From Pseudomonas_S sp047607345 (GTDB taxonomy: Bacteria; Pseudomonadota; Gammaproteobacteria; Xanthomonadales; Xanthomonadaceae): a DNA stretch of 26,000 nucleotides. The notes under the pieces were generated by a model, which did no database searches, was not told the origin of the DNA, and saw only the letters and a list, made by a program, of their open reading frames with translations. The stretch lies in assembly GCA_047607345.1 (NCBI GenBank), contig JASGDF010000076.1, positions 1 through 26,000 on the forward strand. The letters are read 5' to 3'. Below, in pieces: positions 15,345-23,284 of the stretch; position 1 is the first letter of the stretch; each line of letters opens with the position of its first letter. Position numbers and translations under genes: made by a program.

Positions 15345-18140
15345 ATGTATTTCCATCGAAACCTCCGTCGTCGTGACCGGCGGGTCTACGGCAGCATCCT
15401 CGCGTTCGCATGCGCAAGCGTACTGGGCATGCCGGCATTCGCGCAGGAACGCGATCCGGACGCCGAGGACGGCACTGCGCAGGATGCGGTCAACCTCGAC
15501 AAGGTCACCGTCGCGGCAACCCGCTACAGCGCCGCCGATATGCAGATGGCGGCCAGCAACACCGCCAGCGTGCTGTCGGCCGAGGACCTGCGGTACACCG
15601 CCGTGCACAACATCGCCGAGGCGCTGGGGCTGATGCCGGGGGTCAACGTCATCAATACCGGGCAGTCGTATTTCGGCGGCATCGACGGCGCCGCGCGCGG
15701 CGAGGGCATGTTCGCCTCGGTGCGCGGTCTCAACGCCGAGTACAACGTCAACCTGATCAACGGCGTCACCGTGGCCCAGGGCATGCCCTACAGCCGCGCG
15801 GTGCAGCTGCGCCTGCTGCCGCCATCCGGGTTGCAGACCATCGTGCTCAACAAGACTTCCACCGCGGCGATGGACGGCGACGCGATTGGTGGCACCATCG
15901 ACTACCGCACCCCGACCGCGTTCGACTACGGCGCGCAAAGCGGCGGCAGCGTCAGCCTGAGCGGCCGCGTCGAGAGCCGCGCGCGCGACTATGGCGACAG
16001 CGGCCTGGGCGGTGGTGTGGCCGGCGACTGGCACGGCCGCTTCGGCGGCGACAGGCAGTTCGGCGTCTATGCCAGCGGCTACTACGACACTCGCGACTAC
16101 GTGAACAGCCAGTACGCCGGCGCCACCGCGGCCGGTAGCGACGGCACCTGGGAGTTCAGCCGCACCGATGCCGACGGCAACCTCGCCGACGGCTACGACC
16201 CGCAACGCGCGCTGATGGGGACCGGCCTGTATGCCGGCTATTCCCAGGGCGACACGCGCCGCTTCGGCGGCAATGTCTCGTTCGACTGGCGGGTCGATCC
16301 AACCCTGCTGGTGTATGCGCGCGGTACTTTCGCGCGTGCCTTCACCGAACAGAACACCGGCTATTCGCAGCTGATCCCGCGCAATGTTGGCTACGCGCAG
16401 ACCGGCGTGGATGGCGTCTACCAACCCATCATCGGCGGCTACGCGGTGCGTTACTGGTACGAGACCAATCCGGAGATGGCCGACCTGGCCACCTTGCAGT
16501 TCGGTGCCGACAAGCACTGGGGCAACTGGACGATCTCGCCCAACGTGTTCTACGGCTTCGGCCACAACGACCGGCCCGACCACCTGGAGATCTCCGCGCG
16601 CACCGACCAGTATGCCGATCGTGGCGGCACCTTCGCCTACGGCGCCGGCCAGTTGCTGAGCCAGGATGCCGACGGCTATCCGATCCCGCAGCTGACCCCG
16701 GAGATGGCCGCCGCGATCGACGACATCGGCGGCCTGTACGTGCGCCGCGCCGGCCAGCTGACCCGGCAGTACAGCGGGCAGAAGAAGGGTGGGGCGAAGC
16801 TCGACCTGCGCCGCGTGTTCGACCAGGGCGCCTTGCAGGAACTGCAGTTCGGCCTCAAGCATACGACCAGCTCGCGCGAGTTCACCTCGCGCAACTGGAC
16901 CACAGGCTACTACGGCGGCTATGCCACGCTCGACGACACCGGTCTGGTCGACGGGCGCTACGACGCGGTGTTCCCCGGCAAGTACGACTGGAGCACCGTG
17001 CACCTGAGCAACGACGCGCTCACCACACTGATCAACGAGCGGCTGACCGAAAGCAGCTTCGACACCTGCGGCTCGCTGTACGTCAACAACTGGAACTGCA
17101 ACACCATGCGCGGCACCGAGTCGGTGTCCTCGGCCTATGCGATGGCGACGCTGCGCTACGGCGATCTGGAGATCATCCCCGGCCTGCGCTACGAGCACAC
17201 CCGCATCCGCAACACCTACTGGGCGCGGCAGCCGAACCAGGACGGCGCGGAAGTGACCGGCCATTTCGAGAACAACCACACCCGCTACGGCGTGGCGCTG
17301 CCCAGCGTGTTCGTGAACTGGCGTCCCGGCGCCGGCGACAGCGTGTACCGCGCGGGCCTGTGGACCAGCTATACCCGGCCGGCGTTCGTCCAGCTCGGCG
17401 GTGGTTCCACCACCAGCATCTCCGCCGACACCGGCCGGATCACCATCACCGAGGGCAATCCGGACCTGGACCCGATCAAGTCACTCAACCTCGACCTGTC
17501 CGGCGAATGGCGCAACGACCGGGGTGGCCACGCGATGCTGGCCGGTTACTACAAGCGCCTGAGCAACTACATCTACGAGAGCGGCTCCAATGCGGTCAAT
17601 CGTGGCGAGAGCAGCGAGGGCGATACGATCTACCGGCGGCCGCGCAACGGCGGCGACGGCGAGGTCCTCGGCGTGGAGGTGGCGCTGCGGCAGCGCTTCC
17701 AGGACCTGCCTGCGCTGCTGGACGGGTTCGGTGTCGGTCTCAACGCCACCCGCCAGAAGACCCGCGTCGACCTGGGCATGGACGGCTTCGAGCGCGAGCG
17801 CATCCAGAATGCGCCGGACCTGCTCGCCAACGCCGAGCTGTTCTACGAGAACGGACCGCTGTCGGTGAACCTGAGCTGGCACTATTCGGGCCAATACGTC
17901 GCGGTCTACGACTACCTGCGCCAGGGCGAGAACTGGGACCACCTGTGGGTCGAGCCGGTCCAGCGCGTGGACCTGCACGTCGGCTACGCCGTCGGCGAGC
18001 GCTGGCGCGCGGACCTGTCGATCGCCAACCTGACCAAGCGCGAGAGCTATCGCGCGCGCGTCGGCCGCGACAGCATGGCGTTGCAGGACATCGTCGATGC
18101 CGGCATGACCGGCCTGCTGACGCTGAGGTATGCATTCTGA
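15345..18140 (+). CDS. TonB-dependent outer-membrane receptor
   Basis: A 931-residue outer-membrane receptor that imports a ligand using TonB-ExbB-ExbD energy. It has a signal peptide (basic RNLRRRDRR, then hydrophobic, probable cleavage after AFA near residue 33), a plug domain (VTVAATRY, then NIAEALGLMPGVNV, FASVRGLNAEYNVNLINGV, IVLNKTSTAAMDGDAIGGTIDYRTPTAFDYG), and a beta-barrel rich in aromatic and glycine residues ending in a C-terminal Phe (LTLRYAF), the BAM recognition signal. The plug wording resembles the Xanthomonas-Caulobacter receptor class (TIGR01782-like). ATG at 15345 has AGGGG ten bases upstream. The stop overlaps the phosphatase ATG as TGATG. The paired phosphatase suggests a phosphorylated ligand such as phytate or a sugar phosphate; this is inference. 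Confidence 0.94.
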   Translation: MYFHRNLRRRDRRVYGSILAFACASVLGMPAFAQERDPDAEDGTAQDAVNLDKVTVAATRYSAADMQMAASNTASVLSAEDLRYTAVHNIAEALGLMPGVNVINTGQSYFGGIDGAARGEGMFASVRGLNAEYNVNLINGVTVAQGMPYSRAVQLRLLPPSGLQTIVLNKTSTAAMDGDAIGGTIDYRTPTAFDYGAQSGGSVSLSGRVESRARDYGDSGLGGGVAGDWHGRFGGDRQFGVYASGYYDTRDYVNSQYAGATAAGSDGTWEFSRTDADGNLADGYDPQRALMGTGLYAGYSQGDTRRFGGNVSFDWRVDPTLLVYARGTFARAFTEQNTGYSQLIPRNVGYAQTGVDGVYQPIIGGYAVRYWYETNPEMADLATLQFGADKHWGNWTISPNVFYGFGHNDRPDHLEISARTDQYADRGGTFAYGAGQLLSQDADGYPIPQLTPEMAAAIDDIGGLYVRRAGQLTRQYSGQKKGGAKLDLRRVFDQGALQELQFGLKHTTSSREFTSRNWTTGYYGGYATLDDTGLVDGRYDAVFPGKYDWSTVHLSNDALTTLINERLTESSFDTCGSLYVNNWNCNTMRGTESVSSAYAMATLRYGDLEIIPGLRYEHTRIRNTYWARQPNQDGAEVTGHFENNHTRYGVALPSVFVNWRPGAGDSVYRAGLWTSYTRPAFVQLGGGSTTSISADTGRITITEGNPDLDPIKSLNLDLSGEWRNDRGGHAMLAGYYKRLSNYIYESGSNAVNRGESSEGDTIYRRPRNGGDGEVLGVEVALRQRFQDLPALLDGFGVGLNATRQKTRVDLGMDGFERERIQNAPDLLANAELFYENGPLSVNLSWHYSGQYVAVYDYLRQGENWDHLWVEPVQRVDLHVGYAVGERWRADLSIANLTKRESYRARVGRDSMALQDIVDAGMTGLLTLRYAF

Positions 18141-19432
18141 TGGCGCGGCCACGTTCGCTTTCGCGGATCGTGCTGCTGGCCGGCCGGCTCGCCCGGGGCG
18201 CGCAGGCCGGCCACGCCGAGCCGCTGACCGAGGATGCGCGGCTGGAGCAGGTCGTGCTGGTGTACCGCCACGGCGTGCGCGCACCGCTGCCGGGCGAGAA
18301 CGCGGCGGCGGCCTATGCCGACGCGCCGTGGCCGGCCTGGGACACGCCGCACAGCCAGCTCAGCCCGCGCGGCCGCGAGGCGGTGCGGCTGAGTGGCGAC
18401 TGGCTCGGCCAGTGGCTGCGCCAGCAAGGGCTGCTGCCGGCGCGTGGCTGTCCGGCGCCGGGCGATGTGGCGGTGCGCGCCAACACCGACCAGCGCACCA
18501 TCGACAGCGGCGTGATCCTGGCCGGCGCGCTGGCGCCGGGCTGCGGGCTGCACACCGAGCATCGCCCGGCCGGCACCCACGATCCGCTGTTCCGCCCGGT
18601 CGAGGCCGGCGTGGTCGATTTCGATGCGGATGCGGCCATCGCCTCGATCCAGCGCGAGAACGGCGGGCCGGCGGCGCTGGTCGCCGCGCACCGGCGCGAG
18701 CTGGAGGCGATGCGGCAGATCCTGGGCTGCGCCCGCACGCCCTGCGACTTCGCCGCGATGCCGTCGAAGCTGGAACCGGCGGCGGACGGCCGTGGCTTCG
18801 TCCTCGAAGGCCCCGTGCACCTGACCTCCGGCACCGGCGAGGTACTGTTGCTGCAATACGCCGAGGGCATGCCGCTGGACCAGGTCGGCTGGGGCCGCGC
18901 CACGCCCGAGCGGCTGGCGCAGGTCTCGCGGCTGCACGCGTTGCTGTTCGAGGTCTATGCGCGGCCGCGCTACATGGCGGTGCGCAGCGGTGGGCCGCTG
19001 GTCGGCGAACTGCTGGGGCGGCTCGGGCAGGACGGCGCACCGAAGGTCTCGCTGTTCGTCGGCAGCGACAACCACATCGCCGCGCTGAGCAGCCTGCTCG
19101 GCGTGCATTTCCACCTGCCCGGCTACGGTGCCGATGACCCGCCGCCCGGAGGCGCGCTGGCGGTGGAGTTATGGCGCGACCGCGCCAGCGGCGAACGCCG
19201 GGTGCGGGTAGAGTATCTGGCGCAATCGCTGGACCAGCTGCGCACGTTGCAGCCGCTTGACCTGGCGCATCCGCCACTGCGGCAGACGCTGGCGCCGGCG
19301 ATATGCAAGGCCGTGGCCACGCCGCTGGGGTGCCCGCTGGACGCTTTCCTCGTCGCCCTGCGCCGCAGCGTCGCGGTTTGTGGGAGGGACTTCAGCCCCG
19401 ACAGGGCTTGCCCGGAGAAGCGTCGGGACTGA
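18140..19432 (+). CDS. Histidine acid phosphatase (AppA/Agp-like), REP-terminated
   Basis: A 430-residue member of the histidine acid phosphatase family, whose enzymes hydrolyse phosphate monoesters such as glucose-1-phosphate or phytate in the periplasm. The phosphohistidine motif RHGVRAP is at 43-49 with His44. The second motif, HD in the family (GHDTN in AppA), reads GSDNH at 308-312: Asp310, the likely proton donor, is kept, but His is replaced by Ser. RANTDQRTIDSG and PVEAGVVDFD are also family-like. The N-terminus is a poor signal peptide: its hydrophobic stretch is short and interrupted by arginines (IVLLAGRLARGAQAGHA). The last ~17 residues and the stop codon are encoded by a REP palindrome (19380-19444), so the native end has been replaced. 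Coupled to the TonB receptor by a TGATG overlap. Confidence 0.85.
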   Translation: MARPRSLSRIVLLAGRLARGAQAGHAEPLTEDARLEQVVLVYRHGVRAPLPGENAAAAYADAPWPAWDTPHSQLSPRGREAVRLSGDWLGQWLRQQGLLPARGCPAPGDVAVRANTDQRTIDSGVILAGALAPGCGLHTEHRPAGTHDPLFRPVEAGVVDFDADAAIASIQRENGGPAALVAAHRRELEAMRQILGCARTPCDFAAMPSKLEPAADGRGFVLEGPVHLTSGTGEVLLLQYAEGMPLDQVGWGRATPERLAQVSRLHALLFEVYARPRYMAVRSGGPLVGELLGRLGQDGAPKVSLFVGSDNHIAALSSLLGVHFHLPGYGADDPPPGGALAVELWRDRASGERRVRVEYLAQSLDQLRTLQPLDLAHPPLRQTLAPAICKAVATPLGCPLDAFLVALRRSVAVCGRDFSPDRACPEKRRD

Positions 19433-19444
19433 AGTCCCTCCCAC
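19380..19444. repeat. REP-type palindrome, copy 2, in the 3' end of the phosphatase gene
   Basis: Arms of 23 bases (19380-19402 and 19422-19444) with a single mismatch, beginning GTGGGAGGGACTTCAG, clearly the same family as 5937-6002. It contains the stop codon of the phosphatase (19430-19432) and ends ten bases from the stop of the convergent thioesterase gene. Confidence 0.9.
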
Positions 19445-19454
19445 GGAGCCGGCC

Positions 19455-19955
19455 CTAGTCCGCCGCCTCCGGCGTGGAGCCGAGCAGCTCGCGCTGGCGC
19501 TGCTCCATCTCCTGGCGCAGCTGCCGGCGGATCTGCGCGGCGGCGTGGCGGCGCTTCTCGTCCGCGCTGTGCGGCTCCAGCGTCGGTACCGCGGTCGGCT
19601 TGCCCTCGTCGTCGACCGCGACCATGGTGAAGAAGCAGCTGTTGGCGTGGCGCACGCTCTGCTTGAGGATGTCCTCGGCCACGACCTTGATGCCGACCTC
19701 CAGCGAGGAGGTGCCGGTGTAGTTGACCGAGGCCAGGAAGGTGACCAGTTCGCCGACGTTGATCGGCTGGCGGAACATCACCTGGTCCACCGACAGCGTG
19801 ACCACGTAGCTGCCGGCGTAGCGGCTCGCGCAGGCATAGGCGACCTGGTCGAGCAGGCGCAGGATCGCCCCGCCGTGGACCTTGCCGGAGAAGTTGGCCA
19901 TCTCCGGGGACATCAGCACGGTCATCGACAACTGGTGGGGCTTGAGCTCGGACAT
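19455..19955 (-). CDS. Acyl-CoA thioesterase, hotdog fold (YciA/VdlD type)
   Basis: A 166-residue hotdog-fold thioesterase that would release free fatty acids from acyl-CoA in the cytoplasm. Family marks are the helix start NFSGKVHGGAILRLLDQVAYACASRYA (HGG 27-29, Asp36 region), VVTLSVDQVMFRQPINVGE and LVTFLASVNYTGTSSLEVGIKV. The C-terminal ~35 residues are charged and helical (EKRRHAAAQIRRQLRQEMEQRQRE), probably a coiled tail. ATG at 19955 is where family proteins start; the frame extends upstream only into repeat DNA. Shine-Dalgarno is not obvious. It lies downstream of metK on the same strand, 181 bases away, with a hairpin between, so it is probably expressed separately. Confidence 0.92.
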   Translation of the reverse strand: MSELKPHQLSMTVLMSPEMANFSGKVHGGAILRLLDQVAYACASRYAGSYVVTLSVDQVMFRQPINVGELVTFLASVNYTGTSSLEVGIKVVAEDILKQSVRHANSCFFTMVAVDDEGKPTAVPTLEPHSADEKRRHAAAQIRRQLRQEMEQRQRELLGSTPEAAD

Positions 19956-20035
19956 CGGGAGCATGCCGCAGGACGTGGGAGTCCAAAGGCTAACCGAGGC
20001 TTCGCCGTGACCGCTAGCGGTTCGGCGCCAAAGCA

Positions 20036-20059
20036 AAGGGCCGCCCGAGGGCGGCCCTT
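20036..20059 (-). terminator. GC-rich hairpin between metK and the thioesterase gene
   Basis: A perfect stem (20036-20046 and 20049-20059) that forms about 10 bp with a tight loop. On the reverse strand it is followed by CCCTTTGCTTT, a weak T-rich tract. It is about 80 bases past the metK stop and is the best candidate metK terminator. Confidence 0.6.
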
Positions 20060-20092
20060 GCTGGAGCGGCATGCGGCCGGACCGGCGCTTAC

Positions 20093-20142
20093 GCGGGTCC
20101 TTCGCAACGACACGGCACATCCCTGTGCCGTGATGCTTATTT
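20093..20142 (-). repeat. Diverged single copy of the 50-bp two-hairpin repeat
   Basis: Read on the reverse strand, this stretch aligns without gaps over 50 bases to the third unit of the tandem array at 11491-11540, with 39 of 50 positions the same by hand count, including an 11-base block TTGCGAAGGAC. The central palindrome is perfect here (9-bp arms at 20111-20119 and 20124-20132). The metK stop codon (20137-20139) falls in the A-rich start of the unit. Confidence 0.75.
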
Positions 20143-21348
20143 CAGCTTGGCGTCGGCGCGCAGCGCCTCTGCACGATCGGTCTTTTCCCACGAGAACGCG
20201 GTGGCGGTGACTTTCTCGCCGGCACCGTTGACGTAGGTGAACTCCTTCGGCTTGCGGCCGAAGTGGCCGTAGCTGGCGGTCGGCTGGTACATCGGATGGA
20301 TCAGGTCGAGCATCTGGATGATGCCGTAGGGGCGCAGGTCGAAGTGCTTGCGGATCAGCTTCTCGATCTGCGCGTCCGGGATCTTGCCGGTGCCGAAGGT
20401 GGTCACCGAGATCGAGGTCGGCTCGGCCACGCCGATCGCGTAGGACACCTGCACCTCACAGCGGTCGGCCAGGCCGGCGGCCACCACGTTCTTGGCGACG
20501 TAGCGCGCGGCGTAGGCGGCCGAGCGGTCGACCTTGGACGGATCCTTGCCGGAGAACGCGCCGCCGCCGTGGCGGGCCCAGCCGCCGTAGGTGTCGACGA
20601 TGATCTTGCGCCCGGTCAGGCCGCAGTCGCCCACTGGCCCGCCGATCACGAACTTGCCGGTCGGGTTGATGTGGAACTTGGTGCCCTTGTGCAGCCACTT
20701 GGCCGGCAGCACCGGCTTGAGGATCTCCTCGCGCACCGCCTCGATAAGGTCCTTCTGCTTCACGCCCGGGTCGTGCTGGGTCGACAGCACCACCGCGTCG
20801 ATCGCGCTCGCCTTGCCGTCCTCGTAGCGCAGCGTGACCTGCGACTTGGCGTCCGGGCGCAGCCAGGGCAGCGGCGAGTTCTTCTTCTTGCGGACCTTGG
20901 CCTGCTGCTCGACCAGGCGGTGCGAGAGGTGGATCGCGGCCGGCATGAAGCTGTCGGTCTCGTTGGTGGCGTAGCCGAACATCAGGCCCTGGTCGCCGGC
21001 ACCCTGTTCCTCGGGCTTCTTGCGGTCCACGCCCTGGTTGATGTCCGGCGACTGCTTGCCGATCAGGTTCAGCACGCCGCAGGTCTCGCCGTCGAAGCCG
21101 ACCTCGGAGCTGTTGTAGCCGATGTCCAGGATCACCTTGCGGGTCAGCGCCTCCAGGTCGATCCAGGCCGAGGTGGTGACCTCGCCGGCGACGATCGCCA
21201 CGCCGGTCTTCACCAGCGTCTCGCAGGCCACGCGGGCGCGGCTGTCCTGGGTCAGGATGGCGTCCAGCACCGCATCGGAGATCTGGTCGGCGATCTTGTC
21301 CGGATGGCCTTCGGAGACCGATTCGGAAGTGAACAGGTAGCTGGACAT
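20137..21348 (-). CDS. metK: S-adenosylmethionine synthetase
   Basis: MetK makes S-adenosylmethionine from methionine and ATP, releasing phosphate and pyrophosphate. The 403-residue length is normal. Seen: FTSESVSEGHPDKIADQISDA with the GHPDK ATP/metal motif (14-18), GAGDQGLMFGYA (116-127), the KFHINPTGKFVIGGP stretch, and the phosphate loop GGGAFSGKD (261-269). ATG at 21348 matches the family start MSSYLFTSES; an AAGGG lies 11 bases upstream. The 214-base gap to the divergent OlsF-like gene must hold both promoters; a reverse-strand TATCAT at 21390-21395 is a possible -10, but no -35 is clear. No SAM riboswitch was recognised. The stop codon sits inside a copy of a 50-bp repeat. Confidence 0.98.
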   Translation of the reverse strand: MSSYLFTSESVSEGHPDKIADQISDAVLDAILTQDSRARVACETLVKTGVAIVAGEVTTSAWIDLEALTRKVILDIGYNSSEVGFDGETCGVLNLIGKQSPDINQGVDRKKPEEQGAGDQGLMFGYATNETDSFMPAAIHLSHRLVEQQAKVRKKKNSPLPWLRPDAKSQVTLRYEDGKASAIDAVVLSTQHDPGVKQKDLIEAVREEILKPVLPAKWLHKGTKFHINPTGKFVIGGPVGDCGLTGRKIIVDTYGGWARHGGGAFSGKDPSKVDRSAAYAARYVAKNVVAAGLADRCEVQVSYAIGVAEPTSISVTTFGTGKIPDAQIEKLIRKHFDLRPYGIIQMLDLIHPMYQPTASYGHFGRKPKEFTYVNGAGEKVTATAFSWEKTDRAEALRADAKLK

Positions 21349-21562
21349 CGGGCTTATATCCCTTGATTCGGATGAAAAGATGGACGCGCATGATACACGC
21401 GCCGGGGGTGGGCGTGCATTGTGCCTTGCCCCGGACGGGGCGGGGGTTAAATTTGCGCGGCGTGCAACCGCGCTGGGCGCGGTCACGCAACTGCCTTGCC
21501 GTTGCAACATGAACGTCGCCGCCGTTCCGCAGCATTGTCACGACGGGAACGGAGATGTCGTG

Positions 21563-23284
21563 ATGGCGACACTGCTCGAGCGGACTCTGCAGCAGCGGTA
21601 TCCGCGGTTGTTCAACGGGCGCAGCGCGAAACTGGTGAAGCCGCTGTTGCATGGCTTCGGGCGCTGGTCCGGGCTGGGTCAGGCCGAGCGCTTCCTGGCC
21701 GATCTGCCCGGGGAACTGCGCGGGCTGGATTTCGTGCGCGCCGGGCTGGCGTTCCTGAAGACCACCTGCGAGGTCCAGGCGGCCGAGCTGCAGCGCATCC
21801 CGCGCCAGGGCCGGGTGCTGGTACTGGCCAACCACCCGTCCGGCGCGCGCGATGCGCTGGCGCTGCTGGAGGCGGTCGGGCGGGTGCGCCGCGACGTGTG
21901 CATCGTCGCCAACGACTGGCTGGAAGTGGTCGAGCCGCTGCGCGAGCTGCTGCTGCCGGTGCGTATCCTCGGCGGCAATCCCTCGCGGGCCAGCATGCTG
22001 GCGGTGGAGCAGGCGCTGCGCCAGGAGCGCTGCGTGATCGTGTTCCCGGCCGGTGAGGTCTCGCGGCTGGGCTGGCGCGGCGTGCAGGACGGGCGCTGGC
22101 GGCGCGGAGTCCTGCACTTCGCGCGCCGCACCGGTGCGCCGGTGCTGCCGGTGTGCGTGGATGCGCGCAACTCTGCGCTGTTCTACGGTGCCTCGGTGGT
22201 GTTCAAGCCGGCCGGCACCGCGTTGCTGGCGCGCGAGACGTTGGCGCGCCGGCGCCCGCAGCGGGTGCAGCTGCACATCGGCCAGCCGCGCCGGCTGCCC
22301 GACGACGGCAGCGATGATCAGCGCGAGCTGCACGCGCTGCGCCGCGAGCTGTACGCGCTGGGCAAGCTCGCCGGCGGCTGCCGCGCCGAGCCATTGGCCG
22401 AACCGCTGCCGCCGCAGGCTCTGGCCGAGGGCGTCGCTGCGCTCGAACTGCTCGGCCACACTCTCGACGGCAAGCAGGTCCGCTACGGCACCTTGGCCGC
22501 CGACGCGCCGCTGCTGCTGGAGATCGGCCGGTTGCGCGAGCTGACTTTCCGCGAGGTCGGCGAGGGCACCGGGTTGTCGCGCGATCTGGACCGTTTCGAT
22601 GCCTGGTACGAGCACATCGTGCTGTGGGACGGTGCGGTCGGCCGCATCGTCGGCGCGTACAGGGTCGCGCGCTGCGCCGGCCTGCTGGCCCGGCGTGGAC
22701 TGACCGGTCTCTACACCGCCAGCCTGTTCGACTACGACGAGGAGGCCATGGTGCCGAGGCTGGCGCAGGCGCTGGAGCTGGGCCGCAGCTTCGTGGTCCC
22801 CGACTACTGGGGCAGCCGCAGCATCGACTACTTGTGGCAGGGCATCGGTGCCTACCTGCGCCGGCATCCGCGCATCCGCTACCTGGTCGGCGCGGTCTCG
22901 ATCAGCGCCGCGCTGCCGGCCGCGGCGCGCGCGCAGATCGTGGCCTACTACCGCCACTATCACGGCGACGTGGGCGAGGGCGCGGCCGCCAAGCGGCCAT
23001 TTACCGCGGACATCCCCACGGCGCTGTTCGCCGAGCTGGACGCCGCCACCGCCTTCCGCGTGCTCAAGGACAACCTCGATGCGCTCGGCACGGCGGTGCC
23101 GATGCTCTACAAACAATACGTCGAGCTGTGCGAACCGGGCGGGGCGCGGTTCCTGGCATTCGGGGTGGACCCGGACTTCAGTGATTCGGTCGATGGCCTG
23201 ATCGAGGTCGACCTGCACCGGCTCAAGCCGAAGAAGCGCGAGCGCTATCTCGGCGCCCGCCACGACGAGGAGGCTACCGCATGA
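21563..23284 (+). CDS. olsF: Bifunctional acyltransferase, OlsF-like (ornithine-type aminolipid synthesis)
   Basis: A 573-residue two-domain protein. Residues ~60-280 are a PlsC-like lysophospholipid acyltransferase domain with NHPSGARD (His91, Asp97; H-x5-D spacing as in this branch) and FPAGEVSR (161-168). Residues ~305-530 are an OlsB-like GNAT-fold domain (RELTFREVGEG at 325-335, DLDRFDAWYEHIVLWD, RIVGAYRV). This order matches OlsF, in which the C-terminal part N-acylates ornithine and the N-terminal part adds the second fatty acid, giving ornithine lipid at the inner membrane. The amino acid used here is not proven. ATG at 21563 has GGAG eight bases upstream. The stop overlaps the next gene as ATGA. 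Such lipids often replace phospholipids under phosphate limitation; no Pho box was identified. Confidence 0.85.
   Translation: MATLLERTLQQRYPRLFNGRSAKLVKPLLHGFGRWSGLGQAERFLADLPGELRGLDFVRAGLAFLKTTCEVQAAELQRIPRQGRVLVLANHPSGARDALALLEAVGRVRRDVCIVANDWLEVVEPLRELLLPVRILGGNPSRASMLAVEQALRQERCVIVFPAGEVSRLGWRGVQDGRWRRGVLHFARRTGAPVLPVCVDARNSALFYGASVVFKPAGTALLARETLARRRPQRVQLHIGQPRRLPDDGSDDQRELHALRRELYALGKLAGGCRAEPLAEPLPPQALAEGVAALELLGHTLDGKQVRYGTLAADAPLLLEIGRLRELTFREVGEGTGLSRDLDRFDAWYEHIVLWDGAVGRIVGAYRVARCAGLLARRGLTGLYTASLFDYDEEAMVPRLAQALELGRSFVVPDYWGSRSIDYLWQGIGAYLRRHPRIRYLVGAVSISAALPAAARAQIVAYYRHYHGDVGEGAAAKRPFTADIPTALFAELDAATAFRVLKDNLDALGTAVPMLYKQYVELCEPGGARFLAFGVDPDFSDSVDGLIEVDLHRLKPKKRERYLGARHDEEATA

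Noticed and set aside
13062..17279. A 1405-codon open frame on the minus strand
   Set aside because: It runs antisense to the lipase and TonB receptor genes, is full of Arg/Ala/Val/His/Gln from GC-rich shadow reading, and has no recognisable domain. The opposite-strand genes are clear.
21349..21562. A SAM riboswitch before metK
   Set aside because: I looked for SAM-I, SAM-II and SAM/SAH-type conserved blocks in the metK leader and saw none; the untranslated leader is short.
20456..23263. A 935-codon minus-strand frame across metK and the OlsF-like gene
   Set aside because: Shadow of the OlsF-like gene on one side and a wrong frame of metK on the other; composition is low-complexity and no motif appears.
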